Below are positions 17,161 to 26,292 of a stretch of 64,000 nucleotides of DNA, in pieces. Source of the DNA: Fuerstiella sp. GTDB lineage: Bacteria; Planctomycetota; Planctomycetia; Planctomycetales; Planctomycetaceae. The notes beneath the pieces are model-generated. The model was not told the DNA's origin. It was given only the letters and a program-made list of their open reading frames with translations, and did not search any database. Position 1 is the stretch's first letter. Every line of letters begins with the position of its first letter. The stretch spans positions 19,708 through 83,707 of the forward strand of contig JABABI010000004.1 in the NCBI GenBank assembly GCA_014238335.1, read 5' to 3'. The translations under genes were made by a program, and so were the position numbers.

Positions 17161-17501
17161 TGATGGCAGCAGATTTACGGCAAGATCGTCGCCAGACGCT
17201 GAGCACGACCTGCATGTCAGTCGCCTGTTCGCGGGGCAGATATCCGGAACACGTCAGTTGCGAAGTCACTGCTACAAGTACTTGCGCAGTCGGTTGCCGC
17301 AAGTGCTTTGATACTGTGAGCGCTACGAGAGGCCGCTGGCGGACGTTTTTGAAATTGAATCAACCACGCTGATTAATCGTGCAACTGTACTCCGTCGCTG
17401 GAATCCGTGAATTGCTGGAAGTAGGCTTTGCACGTCTGTTCCGTATCGTGCATCCGAGGATGGACGATACGTGTGTTTCCATTAAGTAGGAACTAAAACC
17501 A
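17161..17501. other. Intergenic region before the amidohydrolase genes
   Basis: About 340 bases with no supportable gene. A TTAAGTAGGAACT stretch just before 17502 serves as ribosome site for the next gene. A TGGAAGTAGGCTTTGC string at 17416 resembles a sigma54 site but its spacing is one base too long. Confidence 0.35.
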
Positions 17502-18335
17502 ATGATCATTGACGCTCACCAGCACTTCTGGCAGCTGGATCTGCCTTTTAACTACGGCTGGCTGCACACGGAACAGCACGAAACGATTTGTCGCAGTTAT
17601 CTTCCGGCGGACCTGCAGGGTCACCTGAAAACGTGTGGCGTCGACAAGTCGGTTTTTGTGCAGACTCAGCATGACGTCACAGAGAACCGCTGGGTGCTGA
17701 AACTGGCGGAACAGAACGATTTCATTGCCGGCGTCGTGGGCTGGGTTGATCTGGCGTCGGGAAAATGTGAAGAACAACTGGCAGAGTTCAAAGACCATCC
17801 CAAATTTGTTGGTATTCGTCACGTTGTGCAGGATGAACCCGATGACGATTTCATCATTCAGCCAGCCGTACTGCATGGCCTGAAGGTTCTGCAGAAGCAC
17901 AGCGTGCCGTATGACCTGCTGTTTTACACCAAACACCTGAAGCACGCCGTGACGCTGGGGAAAGCACTGCCCGAATTGCCAATGGTGATCGATCATCTGT
18001 CGAAGCCAAAGATCAAAGACCATGTGACTGCTGGCTGGGCAAAGGATCTGAAGGCGGCGGCACGATTTCCGAACATTTATTGCAAGTTAAGCGGGATGGT
18101 GACGGAGGCTGACTGGAAGAACTGGAAACCGTCCGACCTGAAACCGTATGTCGAAACGGCTCTGGAAGCCTTTGGCCCGGAACGCTGCATGTACGGCAGC
18201 GACTGGCCAGTCTGTGAACTCGCGGCCACCTACGAAGAAGTGTACAACGCGCTGGGTGAAGTTCTGGGGGCCATCAGTGAAACAGAGCGAAATAAAATTA
18301 TGGGCGGAACGGCTCAGGAATTCTATCGCCTGTGA
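17502..18335 (+). CDS. Amidohydrolase-2 / fuconolactonase-like metal hydrolase
   Basis: A 277-residue TIM-barrel hydrolase of the COG3618 type. Metal-site residues appear in MIIDAHQHFW (H6, H8), FVGIRHVVQDEP, LPMVIDHLSKP and the C-terminal MYGSDWP (barrel Asp). This family includes L-fuconolactonase and related sugar-lactone hydrolases, which open aldonolactones during deoxysugar breakdown. The exact lactone is unknown. Length matches the family. Cytoplasmic, no signal peptide. It is followed by a hairpin terminator and another amidohydrolase on the same strand. With five sulfatases downstream, a role in breaking down a sulfated deoxysugar polymer is attractive but unproven. Confidence 0.88.
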   Translation: MIIDAHQHFWQLDLPFNYGWLHTEQHETICRSYLPADLQGHLKTCGVDKSVFVQTQHDVTENRWVLKLAEQNDFIAGVVGWVDLASGKCEEQLAEFKDHPKFVGIRHVVQDEPDDDFIIQPAVLHGLKVLQKHSVPYDLLFYTKHLKHAVTLGKALPELPMVIDHLSKPKIKDHVTAGWAKDLKAAARFPNIYCKLSGMVTEADWKNWKPSDLKPYVETALEAFGPERCMYGSDWPVCELAATYEEVYNALGEVLGAISETERNKIMGGTAQEFYRL

Positions 18336-18358
18336 ATGCCCGGTGCACTCGGAAAAGG

Positions 18359-18424
18359 GGTCAGGCATCAATAGTGCGCAGCACTCGAAGGGCCGTTCCG
18401 GCTATTGGTGCCTGACCATTTTTT
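18359..18424 (+). terminator. Hairpin terminator (possible REP-like element)
   Basis: GGTCAGGCATCAATAG (18359-18374) pairs with CTATTGGTGCCTGACC (18402-18417), 16 bp with one G-U pair, followed by TTTTTT (18419-18424). It lies 24 bases past the stop of the fuconolactonase-like gene. The GGGGTCAGGCA core at its left edge also occurs in repeat-type elements of other bacteria, so it might be a mobile-element remnant reused as terminator. Confidence 0.85.
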
Positions 18425-18471
18425 CAAACCTTCTCTACTTTCCCGTATGCACAATTCATTAAGGTGGCAAT

Positions 18472-19767
18472 ATGAAAACAGCTAACGGCACTGTTGTGGT
18501 TCGCAACGGTCAGATTATCGATGGCACGGGCGCAGCAGCTGTTCCCAACGGTGTCGTTGTGATTACCAATGGCTGTATCGACTATGTCGGTACTGCTGAA
18601 GACGCTCCCGAGTTGCCAGCGGGTGCCCATAAGATTGACGCCAACGGCGGCACGATCATGCCTGGCCTGGTCGAAGCACACTTTCACGGCACATACTTCA
18701 ACATTCGAGCACTCGAAGATCTGGATATAAAGTATCCAGTCGAATATGTCAGTCTGCTGGCGGCCGTCAACTGTCGGCTTGCACTGGAGTGTGGATACAC
18801 TGCGGCACGATCCGGCGGGTGTCTGTTCAACGTGGATTTCTGGCTGAAGACGGCGATCGAACAGGATCTGATTCCTGGACCACGGTTGTCTTCGTCAGGT
18901 CGAGAGATCTGTTCAGCTGGTGGGCTTATGGACTGGAATCCGGAGTTCCGGAAGATCGGCATGGAGGGGCTGGTCTTCATTATCAATGGTGTCGACGATG
19001 CGCGTCGGGCTGTGCGTTCACTGGTCAAAGATGGCGTGGAATGGGTGAAAACATACCCAACCGGAGACGCGGCCGCCCCAGATACGAACGACCACCACAC
19101 GCTGTGCATGACCTTCGACGAAATGCACGCTGTCGTTCAGACCGCTCATAATCACGGCATGAAAGTGACCGGCCATTGTCGCGCGACGGAGGGCATCAAG
19201 AATGCGCTGCGGGCCGGCTACGATGCTCTGGAGCACGGCACCTTCATGGATGACGAAGCGATGGATTTACTGCTGGAACGAGACGTGCCGGTCGTACCGG
19301 CTTTGTACTTTGAAAAGGCCAGTGTGATCCGCGGCAAAGAATTTGGTCTCCCTCAGAATGTTATCGACGGTCACCAGGAAACGCTGGCAGGAGGCGCGGA
19401 AAGTGCGCTGCGAATTCTGCGGGCCGGAGGACGACTGGGGATGGGCGGCGATTACGGATTTGGCTGGAATCCTCACGGAGACTACGCGCGCGAACTCACG
19501 TACTTCACAAAGGAAGTTGGCTTTACACCACTGGAAACCATCATGTGTGCCACAAAGACGGGCGCTGAAATCATGGGGCGCGGTGACGAGTTCGGTACAC
19601 TGGAAGTCGGCAAGCTGGCTGACGTACTGATTATTGATGGCGACGTCGTTGCCGACATCTCAATTCTGGAAGATCGCGACCGATTTATCGCTGTTATGCA
19701 GGGGGGCGTTGTGAGGGCCGGACGGCTGGCACTGGCGCCCCGAACTGAAGTCACCGTTCAGGGATAA
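18472..19767 (+). CDS. Amidohydrolase family protein (imidazolonepropionase/prolidase-like)
   Basis: A 431-residue metal-dependent hydrolase. The N-terminal beta-sandwich carries VVVRNGQIIDGTGAAAVPNG; the first metal motif is MPGLVEAHFHG. Further ligands appear at MKVTGHCRA, DALEHGTFM and GMGGDYGFGW, with the closing GTLEVGKLADVLIIDGDV returning to the sandwich. This is the layout of imidazolonepropionase-like and dipeptidase-like amidohydrolases, which hydrolyse amide or peptide bonds in small substrates. The substrate is not predictable. It starts at the ATG after AAGGTGGCAAT. The paired amidohydrolase upstream is separated by a terminator, so the two are likely independent units. Confidence 0.85.
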   Translation: MKTANGTVVVRNGQIIDGTGAAAVPNGVVVITNGCIDYVGTAEDAPELPAGAHKIDANGGTIMPGLVEAHFHGTYFNIRALEDLDIKYPVEYVSLLAAVNCRLALECGYTAARSGGCLFNVDFWLKTAIEQDLIPGPRLSSSGREICSAGGLMDWNPEFRKIGMEGLVFIINGVDDARRAVRSLVKDGVEWVKTYPTGDAAAPDTNDHHTLCMTFDEMHAVVQTAHNHGMKVTGHCRATEGIKNALRAGYDALEHGTFMDDEAMDLLLERDVPVVPALYFEKASVIRGKEFGLPQNVIDGHQETLAGGAESALRILRAGGRLGMGGDYGFGWNPHGDYARELTYFTKEVGFTPLETIMCATKTGAEIMGRGDEFGTLEVGKLADVLIIDGDVVADISILEDRDRFIAVMQGGVVRAGRLALAPRTEVTVQG

Positions 19768-19817
19768 CGGACAGTGAATCTCGCACAGGCACCGGCGGCC
19801 TTCGCGAGCGGCACGTG

Positions 19818-21833
19818 CTAACCGCCCGCTTTGAATTCAGCTTTTTCTCTGGCTTTTTCTGCACGTTCTTCTGCCCTCGCACGCTGCATTTTCATCCTTG
19901 TTTCCTGCATGTCGATCATGCGAGCCACGTAGTAATTTGCGAGCACCTCGCCCATCTTCAGATTCAGCCGAATACCGTTTCTGTCCGCGATTACCGTCAC
20001 TCCCGCCTGCATTTCACCGCCCAGATCAGCAACACGTTGCAGCAGTGGCGTTGGCTTTTCTGCACTGTTCGAGCCTGTGGAAACTGACACCGATATCGGA
20101 CTCGGCGGAAATTCGTGGTGGTTCAGATCCAGCCACAAAAGCAGACCGGCAATGCCTGTGGAATCATCCTGTGGGTATGACAACCAGCGGTCCATGTCGA
20201 TGGATGCTGTCACCAAAGGTGTTCTTGCCGCAAGACCACTGGCAGCACATCGCGCAACGGATGACCGAATGATCTCAATCGCGTTTTCACCTCCAACAGC
20301 GAACCACAGGCATGAATCCTGGTGGACGACATAGGCGTGGCTCAGCGACAGTGACGTTTTCTCAGAGAATTCATTCGTTATATTTTCCGGTGAGGTGACC
20401 TTGATCACTTCCTGCCCGTCCATCTCGACAATCGCAAAAGACTCTGCCATTCCGGGCGATTTGTCCGCTCCGACGATCATACTGTGCAGGCTGCGGAGCA
20501 GCCGTGGATTGTCATCTACATGGAGTCCTCCGTAGAAAACTCCACCGGATGCTTCTGTCCAGCCGACCTTTACGAATGCTTCGAGTACCTGATGATGTGA
20601 AATGCCCGATAAGGTTTCTGCCAGAACGCTGCCAGCGTCGACCATCACGGAATCGCTGTTTGTGGCGTCCTTGATGGATTTCTGCAGCCATGCCCCGACG
20701 GCAGTCAGCAGCGGGTCCGCTTCCTTAAAAGCCCGCAGACATACATGCAGTGTTGCGGCGGCGTCATCCTGCAGGATCGGGACGAAACGACTGTTGCCTG
20801 ACGACACATTTTCCAGCTGTTTTGTCAGTGCACTGTTGCGACGCGTGTCAAAGTTCAATTCTCCGCGCACGGATTGCTGCTCGTCTGTCGCAAACCGCAG
20901 CCACCCACGTGCTTCGTCCACATCGAACATCAGCGCCTTCGCAATATCCAGACCGGATTGATACGACGACTTCCGTAAATCTGCGATCGTCTGATCTTCG
21001 TCGTCCCGCTGCTGCATCTGAGTGCTGGCCCCGGAACTCAACATGCTCCAGCCGAGTGTTTTTATGCCAGCTGGAATTCTGTCGAAGTAAGCACCCAGGC
21101 CCATGTCGTTGAGTGTGTCCACTCCACTGGTCAGTGAGTCTGCAGTGGGTAGCTCCATGTTCCACAGTTCTTCAAAGTTACCACTGAACAGAAGCTGATT
21201 CTGATAGCGAAAGTACTGAGTCACAGTAAACGAGTTTTCGATCATCCTTCTGCCATCGACTTCGATAACTTCTGCCGTTCGCTGCAGCCCACGGTTGCCT
21301 GTGGAATGCTGAAACTGCTTGACATATTCATCCGGGTCCTGACCATCAGGGATATTCTGGTTCCAACTGTTCCTGCTGGTCAGCTTGAACAGGCCGTTCG
21401 ATTCTGTATGTATGGTTCCGTTGGCACCATACCTTTTCTTCTGGGCGTCGATCATGCGTTTTGCGTCAGCTTCGTCGACGACCTGCTGAAAAGAGACGTT
21501 CTCAAAGGCGGGGATTAGTCCCTGGACCATATACCACGCGGTACCGGAGACGGCCTGATCGACGTTTGATCGAAATCCGTCCATTTGCTCCTCAGGAATC
21601 CTGTCGAACATCGACGCTTCCAGTGCGAGTCGGGTGGTCAGGTGCTTTCCATACTCCAGCATCCGCACCTGATTGACATTCCTCAGGTACCCAACGCCAA
21701 GGGGACGGTCTGCGAGCCGCCCCGCCAGCTGCGCCTGCGATTCACTTGTAAAACACAGGATCAGGGCGACGGCAAACAGCAGTCGGTTCGACAGAAGAAT
21801 CGCACAAACGGAGCGAGGGATGGGCTTACACAT
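19818..21833 (-). CDS. Large exported protein of unknown function
   Basis: I start it at the ATG at 21833, giving 671 residues, because a signal peptide follows directly (LLFAVALILCFTSESQAQ). The longer open frame upstream has coding-unlike residues. The mature protein contains no domain I recognise: blocks such as GTAWYMVQGLIPAFENVSFQ, QQRDDEDQTIADLRKSS, VFYGGLHVDDNPRLLRSL and SHAYVVHQDSCLWFAVGGEN suggest a two-lobed globular fold, and the tail (RARAEERAEKAREKAEFK) is a charged helix. Proteins of this type are common orphan exports in planctomycetes. It lies alone between the amidohydrolase and the prenyltransferase-repeat gene; no operon partner is visible. Confidence 0.7.
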   Translation of the reverse strand: MCKPIPRSVCAILLSNRLLFAVALILCFTSESQAQLAGRLADRPLGVGYLRNVNQVRMLEYGKHLTTRLALEASMFDRIPEEQMDGFRSNVDQAVSGTAWYMVQGLIPAFENVSFQQVVDEADAKRMIDAQKKRYGANGTIHTESNGLFKLTSRNSWNQNIPDGQDPDEYVKQFQHSTGNRGLQRTAEVIEVDGRRMIENSFTVTQYFRYQNQLLFSGNFEELWNMELPTADSLTSGVDTLNDMGLGAYFDRIPAGIKTLGWSMLSSGASTQMQQRDDEDQTIADLRKSSYQSGLDIAKALMFDVDEARGWLRFATDEQQSVRGELNFDTRRNSALTKQLENVSSGNSRFVPILQDDAAATLHVCLRAFKEADPLLTAVGAWLQKSIKDATNSDSVMVDAGSVLAETLSGISHHQVLEAFVKVGWTEASGGVFYGGLHVDDNPRLLRSLHSMIVGADKSPGMAESFAIVEMDGQEVIKVTSPENITNEFSEKTSLSLSHAYVVHQDSCLWFAVGGENAIEIIRSSVARCAASGLAARTPLVTASIDMDRWLSYPQDDSTGIAGLLLWLDLNHHEFPPSPISVSVSTGSNSAEKPTPLLQRVADLGGEMQAGVTVIADRNGIRLNLKMGEVLANYYVARMIDMQETRMKMQRARAEERAEKAREKAEFKAGG

Positions 21834-22214
21834 AGAAGCTGTTTCGAGTCTGAAAAGTTCGAGGTGGGCAATTCCGGCGGGTAGAGTGGAGTCCGGATTG
21901 TAGCAACCCGTCGGCACTGTTTCACCGCGGGTTGCTGCTGTTTCGCACACGTAATGCTGTGAAGACACTGTTTTAGAGAACGCTCCTCGGCAGTGTGGTC
22001 TACAATCACAGAGTCGTTTACGACGGCGATTTGCTTGCACGATTTCCCGGGAAATTCCTGTTGGACAATCGGTTTCGTGCCCGGTTCAACTGCAGTTATG
22101 GTCTAGGTTCGTGGTGTCAGGGAAAGTCGTCGTTCCGAAGAATCGCGGTCCGCGGGGCACGCGGTTAAACAACCAGCAGCACCTCAATGTTCGGTTGGGT
22201 CGCGCTCATTCTGC

Positions 22215-23138
22215 TCACTCGGTGTGCAGTAGTCCCATGATTCCGAGCCCGTAAAACGTGTATTCGGCATCGGCCTGCTGGTCCCAGCTGGCACCGCGAA
22301 AGCCGCCGGTGGGCAATTCGATCTGCGTCGTCAGCCATTTCAGAACTCGTTCCGCAGGAATGATGTTTTTTCCGCCAACGTCCTTCGTTGTCAGCAGTCC
22401 GGTGAATGTGGACAGACCGTCTGCGAAGGGAATCCGGGTATTCGCCTGAAATCCACCTTCTGTGCTGACAACATCGGTCAGGAAGCCCTGCACGTCGTCA
22501 GCAATGTCGTGTTCCATCCCGCCCAGGCTGTTTAGCAGTGCGACTGCGGCGGCAGTTGGGTTTGTTCCGCTGCGTTTCATCGGTGCGATTTCAACGAATC
22601 CGCCGTCATCTCGCTGTCGATCGTACAGAAACTGAATCAGTCGATTTGGTCGCGGCGGTTTTCGGCCGATCAGTTCGTATGTCAGGGATACCATGAAGGA
22701 ATGATAGGTGCTGCCCGCAGACCCTTCCGTACTTTTCGCATACCCACCGTCTTCCACGCGAGTTGCTTCAAGCTTTGCAGCGATCAGATCGGCAAAGTCA
22801 GACGGTGCCTCAGACAATAGGTCCGCACCGCCTGCTGCCTGAACAACCAGAGCGCTGTACAACCAGCTGAGCAGGTCGATCACGCTGAGTTCTGTCGGCC
22901 GCTGGGTACTCAGGAAGTCGCTCACACGCTCACGATCAGTCACATCCAGTCCGCCTGAGACGGCCAGAGCCCTCACGGCGAAACCTGTGTAGTACAGATC
23001 GGATTCGCCTTCCCGCCCGCGGAACCCTCCATCGGGCAGTTGCTGCGTGAGCAGGAAGCGACGGTGGCGTTCCAGACGTTCCGGCGCGACCTGGCGAAGT
23101 CCTCGTGAAACTCGATCTGCCAGCTGAAAAAGGTACAT
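22215..23138 (-). CDS. Prenyltransferase/squalene-cyclase-repeat protein
   Basis: A 307-residue alpha/alpha-toroid protein built from DGGF-type repeats: QLPDGGFRGREGESDLYYTG, EDGGYAKSTEGSAG, DDGGFVEIAPM, STEGGFQANTR and LPTGGFRGASWDQQ. This matches beta subunits of protein prenyltransferases and the terpene-cyclase repeat. Eukaryotic relatives attach geranylgeranyl to proteins; bacterial members are mostly uncharacterised. The zinc site of true prenyltransferase beta subunits is partly visible (DLYY/ADAEYTFYGLG) but not certain. No signal peptide is seen, so it is cytoplasmic. The gene stands alone on its strand before guaA. Confidence 0.82.
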   Translation of the reverse strand: MYLFQLADRVSRGLRQVAPERLERHRRFLLTQQLPDGGFRGREGESDLYYTGFAVRALAVSGGLDVTDRERVSDFLSTQRPTELSVIDLLSWLYSALVVQAAGGADLLSEAPSDFADLIAAKLEATRVEDGGYAKSTEGSAGSTYHSFMVSLTYELIGRKPPRPNRLIQFLYDRQRDDGGFVEIAPMKRSGTNPTAAAVALLNSLGGMEHDIADDVQGFLTDVVSTEGGFQANTRIPFADGLSTFTGLLTTKDVGGKNIIPAERVLKWLTTQIELPTGGFRGASWDQQADAEYTFYGLGIMGLLHTE

Positions 23139-23599
23139 TCTCTCCGTCTGCCTCAGGAGGGCATGACCCTCAACTCAGATTCAAACCGTCCGAGACGATT
23201 CATTTGACCTATTGTTGGGAAACAGGCGTCACGCTCGGGCTGTGTGCCCCCCACGAATACGTCAGAGAACAGGGAAATCCACAGTTCCCGAAAAATCTGA
23301 CGCCCGGGCACCGCGACAGGATGTCGTTAACGCTGCTCTCTTGAATACAGCTGCACGATCGTTAACATTGTCCCTTTGCCCCTTCCCCATTTTTTTATTC
23401 CGTCAGTGGACGTCTATATCGTCCGATTTTCGCGGTGCCGCACGACGCCACCCTCATCAAGTAAAGCAACCGTCACTCTACTGAGTGCGCAGCAAATTGG
23501 TATCAACTCAGAAACCGTATTGGTGGGCCAGGTCTCTTCGCGAGGTCTGGTCTTTGTTGCTTCATTGACTCACGTGATCTGAACAAGCGAACGACAGAA
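23139..23599. other. Divergent intergenic region
   Basis: About 460 bases between two divergent genes, with no supportable gene inside. It should carry both promoters; I cannot fix them by eye. I see no purine riboswitch hallmark (TATA...ATATGG loop pattern) ahead of guaA. Confidence 0.4.
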
Positions 23600-25195
23600 A
23601 TGACTGAATCTGCATCGGCTGACAACTCCTCAGCAGCCGGCGTCAACTCTTACCAGCAGGACGATGTCGTCCTTGTCCTGGACTTTGGCGCTCAGACCGC
23701 CCAACTGATTGCCAGGCGGGTGCGTGACAATAATGTGCTGTGCAAAATCGTTCGTCACGACCTGACAGCAGAACGAATTCGAGAACTGCGTCCGAAGGGA
23801 TTGATCCTGTCCGGCGGTCCCGCCAGCGTGTACGGTGACGGCGCACCGAAGGTGGACCCGGTCATTTTTGATCTTGGCATTCCCGTTCTGGGAATCTGCT
23901 ACGGCATGCAGTTGATGTGCCAGACGCTGGGTGGCTGTATTCAGCCTGCCGATTCACGTGAGTTTGGAAGAGCGCCGTGTTCGACAACGACGATCAACGC
24001 GTTGTTCGCGGGGATTCCTGAAACATTTACGGCATGGATGAGCCACGGCGACCAGGTAGATACGGTCGCCGGAAAGTTTAACGTGATCGCCGCTACGGAA
24101 ACCTGTCCGAATGCCGCCATTCAGCATCAGGATCTGCCCATTTACGGCATCCAGTTTCATCCGGAAGTCACGCACACGGAACACGGATCTCAATTGCTGG
24201 GTAACTTCGTACGGGACATCTGCGGCTGCAGCGGTTCGTGGCGTATTTCGTCGTTAATTGAACAGCAGAAACAATTGATTCGGGACGCCGTCGGTACAGA
24301 CCAGGTCATCTGCGGCCTGTCCGGCGGAGTGGACTCGTCGGTAGTGGCGGCTTTGATCTCAGAAGCTATCGGTGACCAGCTGTCGTGTATTTTCGTGGAC
24401 AACGGGCTTTTGCGAAAAGGTGAACGCGAGCAGGTAGAGGAACACTTTTCAGATCATTTCAAGACCGACCTGCACGTTGTTGATGCTCGAAAGCGATTCC
24501 TGACGGAACTGGCCGGCATCTCCGATCCGCAGACAAAGCGCAAGGTCATCGGCAAAGTCTTTATCGATTGTTTTCGCGACGAAGCGAAATCCATTCCGAA
24601 TGCAAAGTTTCTGGCACAGGGGACTCTCTATCCCGACGTCATCGAAAGCGGGGCCAATCCGGACGGGCCGGCGGCCACGATCAAGTCGCATCACAATGTT
24701 GGCGGGTTGCCGAAAGAGTTGGGCTTCGAACTGATCGAACCCGTTCGAGAATTGTTTAAGGACGAAGTGCGTCGGATGGGCCTGGAACTCGGCCTGCCGG
24801 AACAGATGGTCTGGAGACATCCGTTTCCTGGTCCGGGTTTGGCCGTACGGTGTCTCGGCGAAGTCACTGAGGAACGGCTGGAAATTATTCGTGAAGCTGA
24901 CGCCATTCTGATTGAAGAACTGCATTTGGCAGGATTGTATCGAGACATTCAGCAGGCATTTGTTGTGCTGCTGCCGGTCCAAAGTGTGGGCGTGATGGGC
25001 GACTGCCGCACCTATGAGAACGTGGCCGCCATTCGAGCGATCGAATCCGAAGACTTCATGACGGCCGACTGGTTTCCCTTCCCGCACGAAGTCCTGCAGC
25101 GGATTTCGACACGAATCATCAACTCGGTACGCGGTATTAATCGACTCGTCTACGACGTAAGCTCGAAGCCGCCGTCAACAATTGAGTGGGAATAG
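23600..25195 (+). CDS. guaA: GMP synthase (glutamine-hydrolysing)
   Basis: A 531-residue enzyme that converts XMP to GMP with glutamine and ATP. The class-I amidotransferase triad is seen: C100 (GICYGMQ), H187 and E189 ([11 protein letters not shown]). The PP-loop pyrophosphatase motif SGGVDSS lies at 241-247. The C-terminal dimerisation domain ends with STIEWE, the conserved GMP synthase end. An N-terminal extension of about 22 residues ([20 protein letters not shown]) precedes [20 protein letters not shown]. It is the housekeeping anchor of this region, with no purine genes beside it except purA at the far end of the window. Confidence 0.98.
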   Translation: MTESASADNSSAAGVNSYQQDDVVLVLDFGAQTAQLIARRVRDNNVLCKIVRHDLTAERIRELRPKGLILSGGPASVYGDGAPKVDPVIFDLGIPVLGICYGMQLMCQTLGGCIQPADSREFGRAPCSTTTINALFAGIPETFTAWMSHGDQVDTVAGKFNVIAATETCPNAAIQHQDLPIYGIQFHPEVTHTEHGSQLLGNFVRDICGCSGSWRISSLIEQQKQLIRDAVGTDQVICGLSGGVDSSVVAALISEAIGDQLSCIFVDNGLLRKGEREQVEEHFSDHFKTDLHVVDARKRFLTELAGISDPQTKRKVIGKVFIDCFRDEAKSIPNAKFLAQGTLYPDVIESGANPDGPAATIKSHHNVGGLPKELGFELIEPVRELFKDEVRRMGLELGLPEQMVWRHPFPGPGLAVRCLGEVTEERLEIIREADAILIEELHLAGLYRDIQQAFVVLLPVQSVGVMGDCRTYENVAAIRAIESEDFMTADWFPFPHEVLQRISTRIINSVRGINRLVYDVSSKPPSTIEWE

Positions 25196-25373
25196 TCGCC
25201 AAATTACAGCTGACATGAGTCGTTTGGAAACGAACTTCCCGTGGCCCGCGGACGTCCCTGGGCATTGACGCAGCACAGGCTGGCAACCTGTACTGCGCTT
25301 ACTTTCTGCTGAAGCGTTGTTGACGTGCTGCAGAAACCATTTTCATAAAGTGGTTGGGGCAACGGGGACTACG

Positions 25374-25906
25374 TTATCCGGTGATTTTGCAGCTCGACAC
25401 CGCGGCCTTCAGCTGCTCAATGTCCGCATCCGTCACCTTCGTCCCGGTCATGCTGGCGAGATGTCTGACGCCGCCGTCTGTGATACCCGCACGATTCAGG
25501 TACAATGAATTTATGTGCTCTGCCCCGGCCAGCGGTTGGAGCCCCGTATCTGTTACCTGTGTATATCCAAGCTTCAGCTTCTGCACTGACGTCAGCTTCG
25601 TCATCTGCTCAAGATCTCCGTTCTTCAGCATGATCCGCGATAGATCAATCGTCACGGGAGTCGTCCCATCCGACTCAGTGTCGAATTCTATCTTTGCCCG
25701 TGGTCTTTCGTAGAATACGACGGCTTCGTCGCCGTGTTTGTCTGATCGGCAGTTACTGAGTCGGACGGGCTGTCTACCGAATCCGTACCCGAATTGTCAG
25801 TCGGAGTACTTTCAGTTGAAGCTGGAGGCTGCCTCGTCTGTTCGGAAGTGCAGCCCAGGAAGGTCAGGTATTTCGTAGACAGGACTAAAACGGAAACAGA
25901 TTGCAT
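25374..25906 (-). pseudogene. Leucine-rich-repeat lipoprotein, split by a frameshift
   Basis: The N-terminal piece starts at the ATG at 25906 after GAGGCTACTAC and reads a lipoprotein signal ending FLGCTSEQ, then a Thr/Ser/Asp-rich linker. The frame ends at 25688. The second minus-strand frame carries DEAVVFYERPRAKIEFDTES and leucine-rich repeats (LTSVQKLKLGYTQVTDTGLQ, AEHINSLYLNRAGITDGGVR, TDADIEQLKAA). The two parts make one sensible protein if a single frameshift lies near 25720. LRR lipoproteins are usually binding proteins at the outer membrane or periplasm. It may be truly broken or reflect one sequencing error; only the junction base would need fixing. Confidence 0.6.
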
Positions 25907-26292
25907 GTAGTAGCCTCTTTTTGGCGTTGATTTCAGACGGCCAACTTCCACAAATGAAACGAATATTCGTTGGTTACGAGACTGCTCTGGTCTCGGATCG
26001 AACAATTTGCGGGTGGGGCCAGGATTGCCGAAAAATGCGGGCCAACGGTTGGGTTGACACGGTGTCGTCCCGAACACCGGTCGCGCCCGAGATCACATGT
26101 TCGGTCGTCGCGTTCTTCACTTCGTGACGACCGGGCGAGGTGCAGCGATTGCCGATTCACCGGATATTGACTGCCGAAACACGCCTTTCGGTGATTTGGC
26201 AGATCTGGTAGAAGCGCACGAGGTACACGGACGTTTGGCGATGTCTGACGGGGGCGTCGCGCCATCATTTTTATGGCAGGGGAAGGATTCCC

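Noticed and set aside
17416..17432. TGGAAGTAGGCTTTGCA resembling a sigma54 -24/-12 site
   Set aside because: Distance between GG and GC is one base too long and the -24 half lacks TGGCAC.
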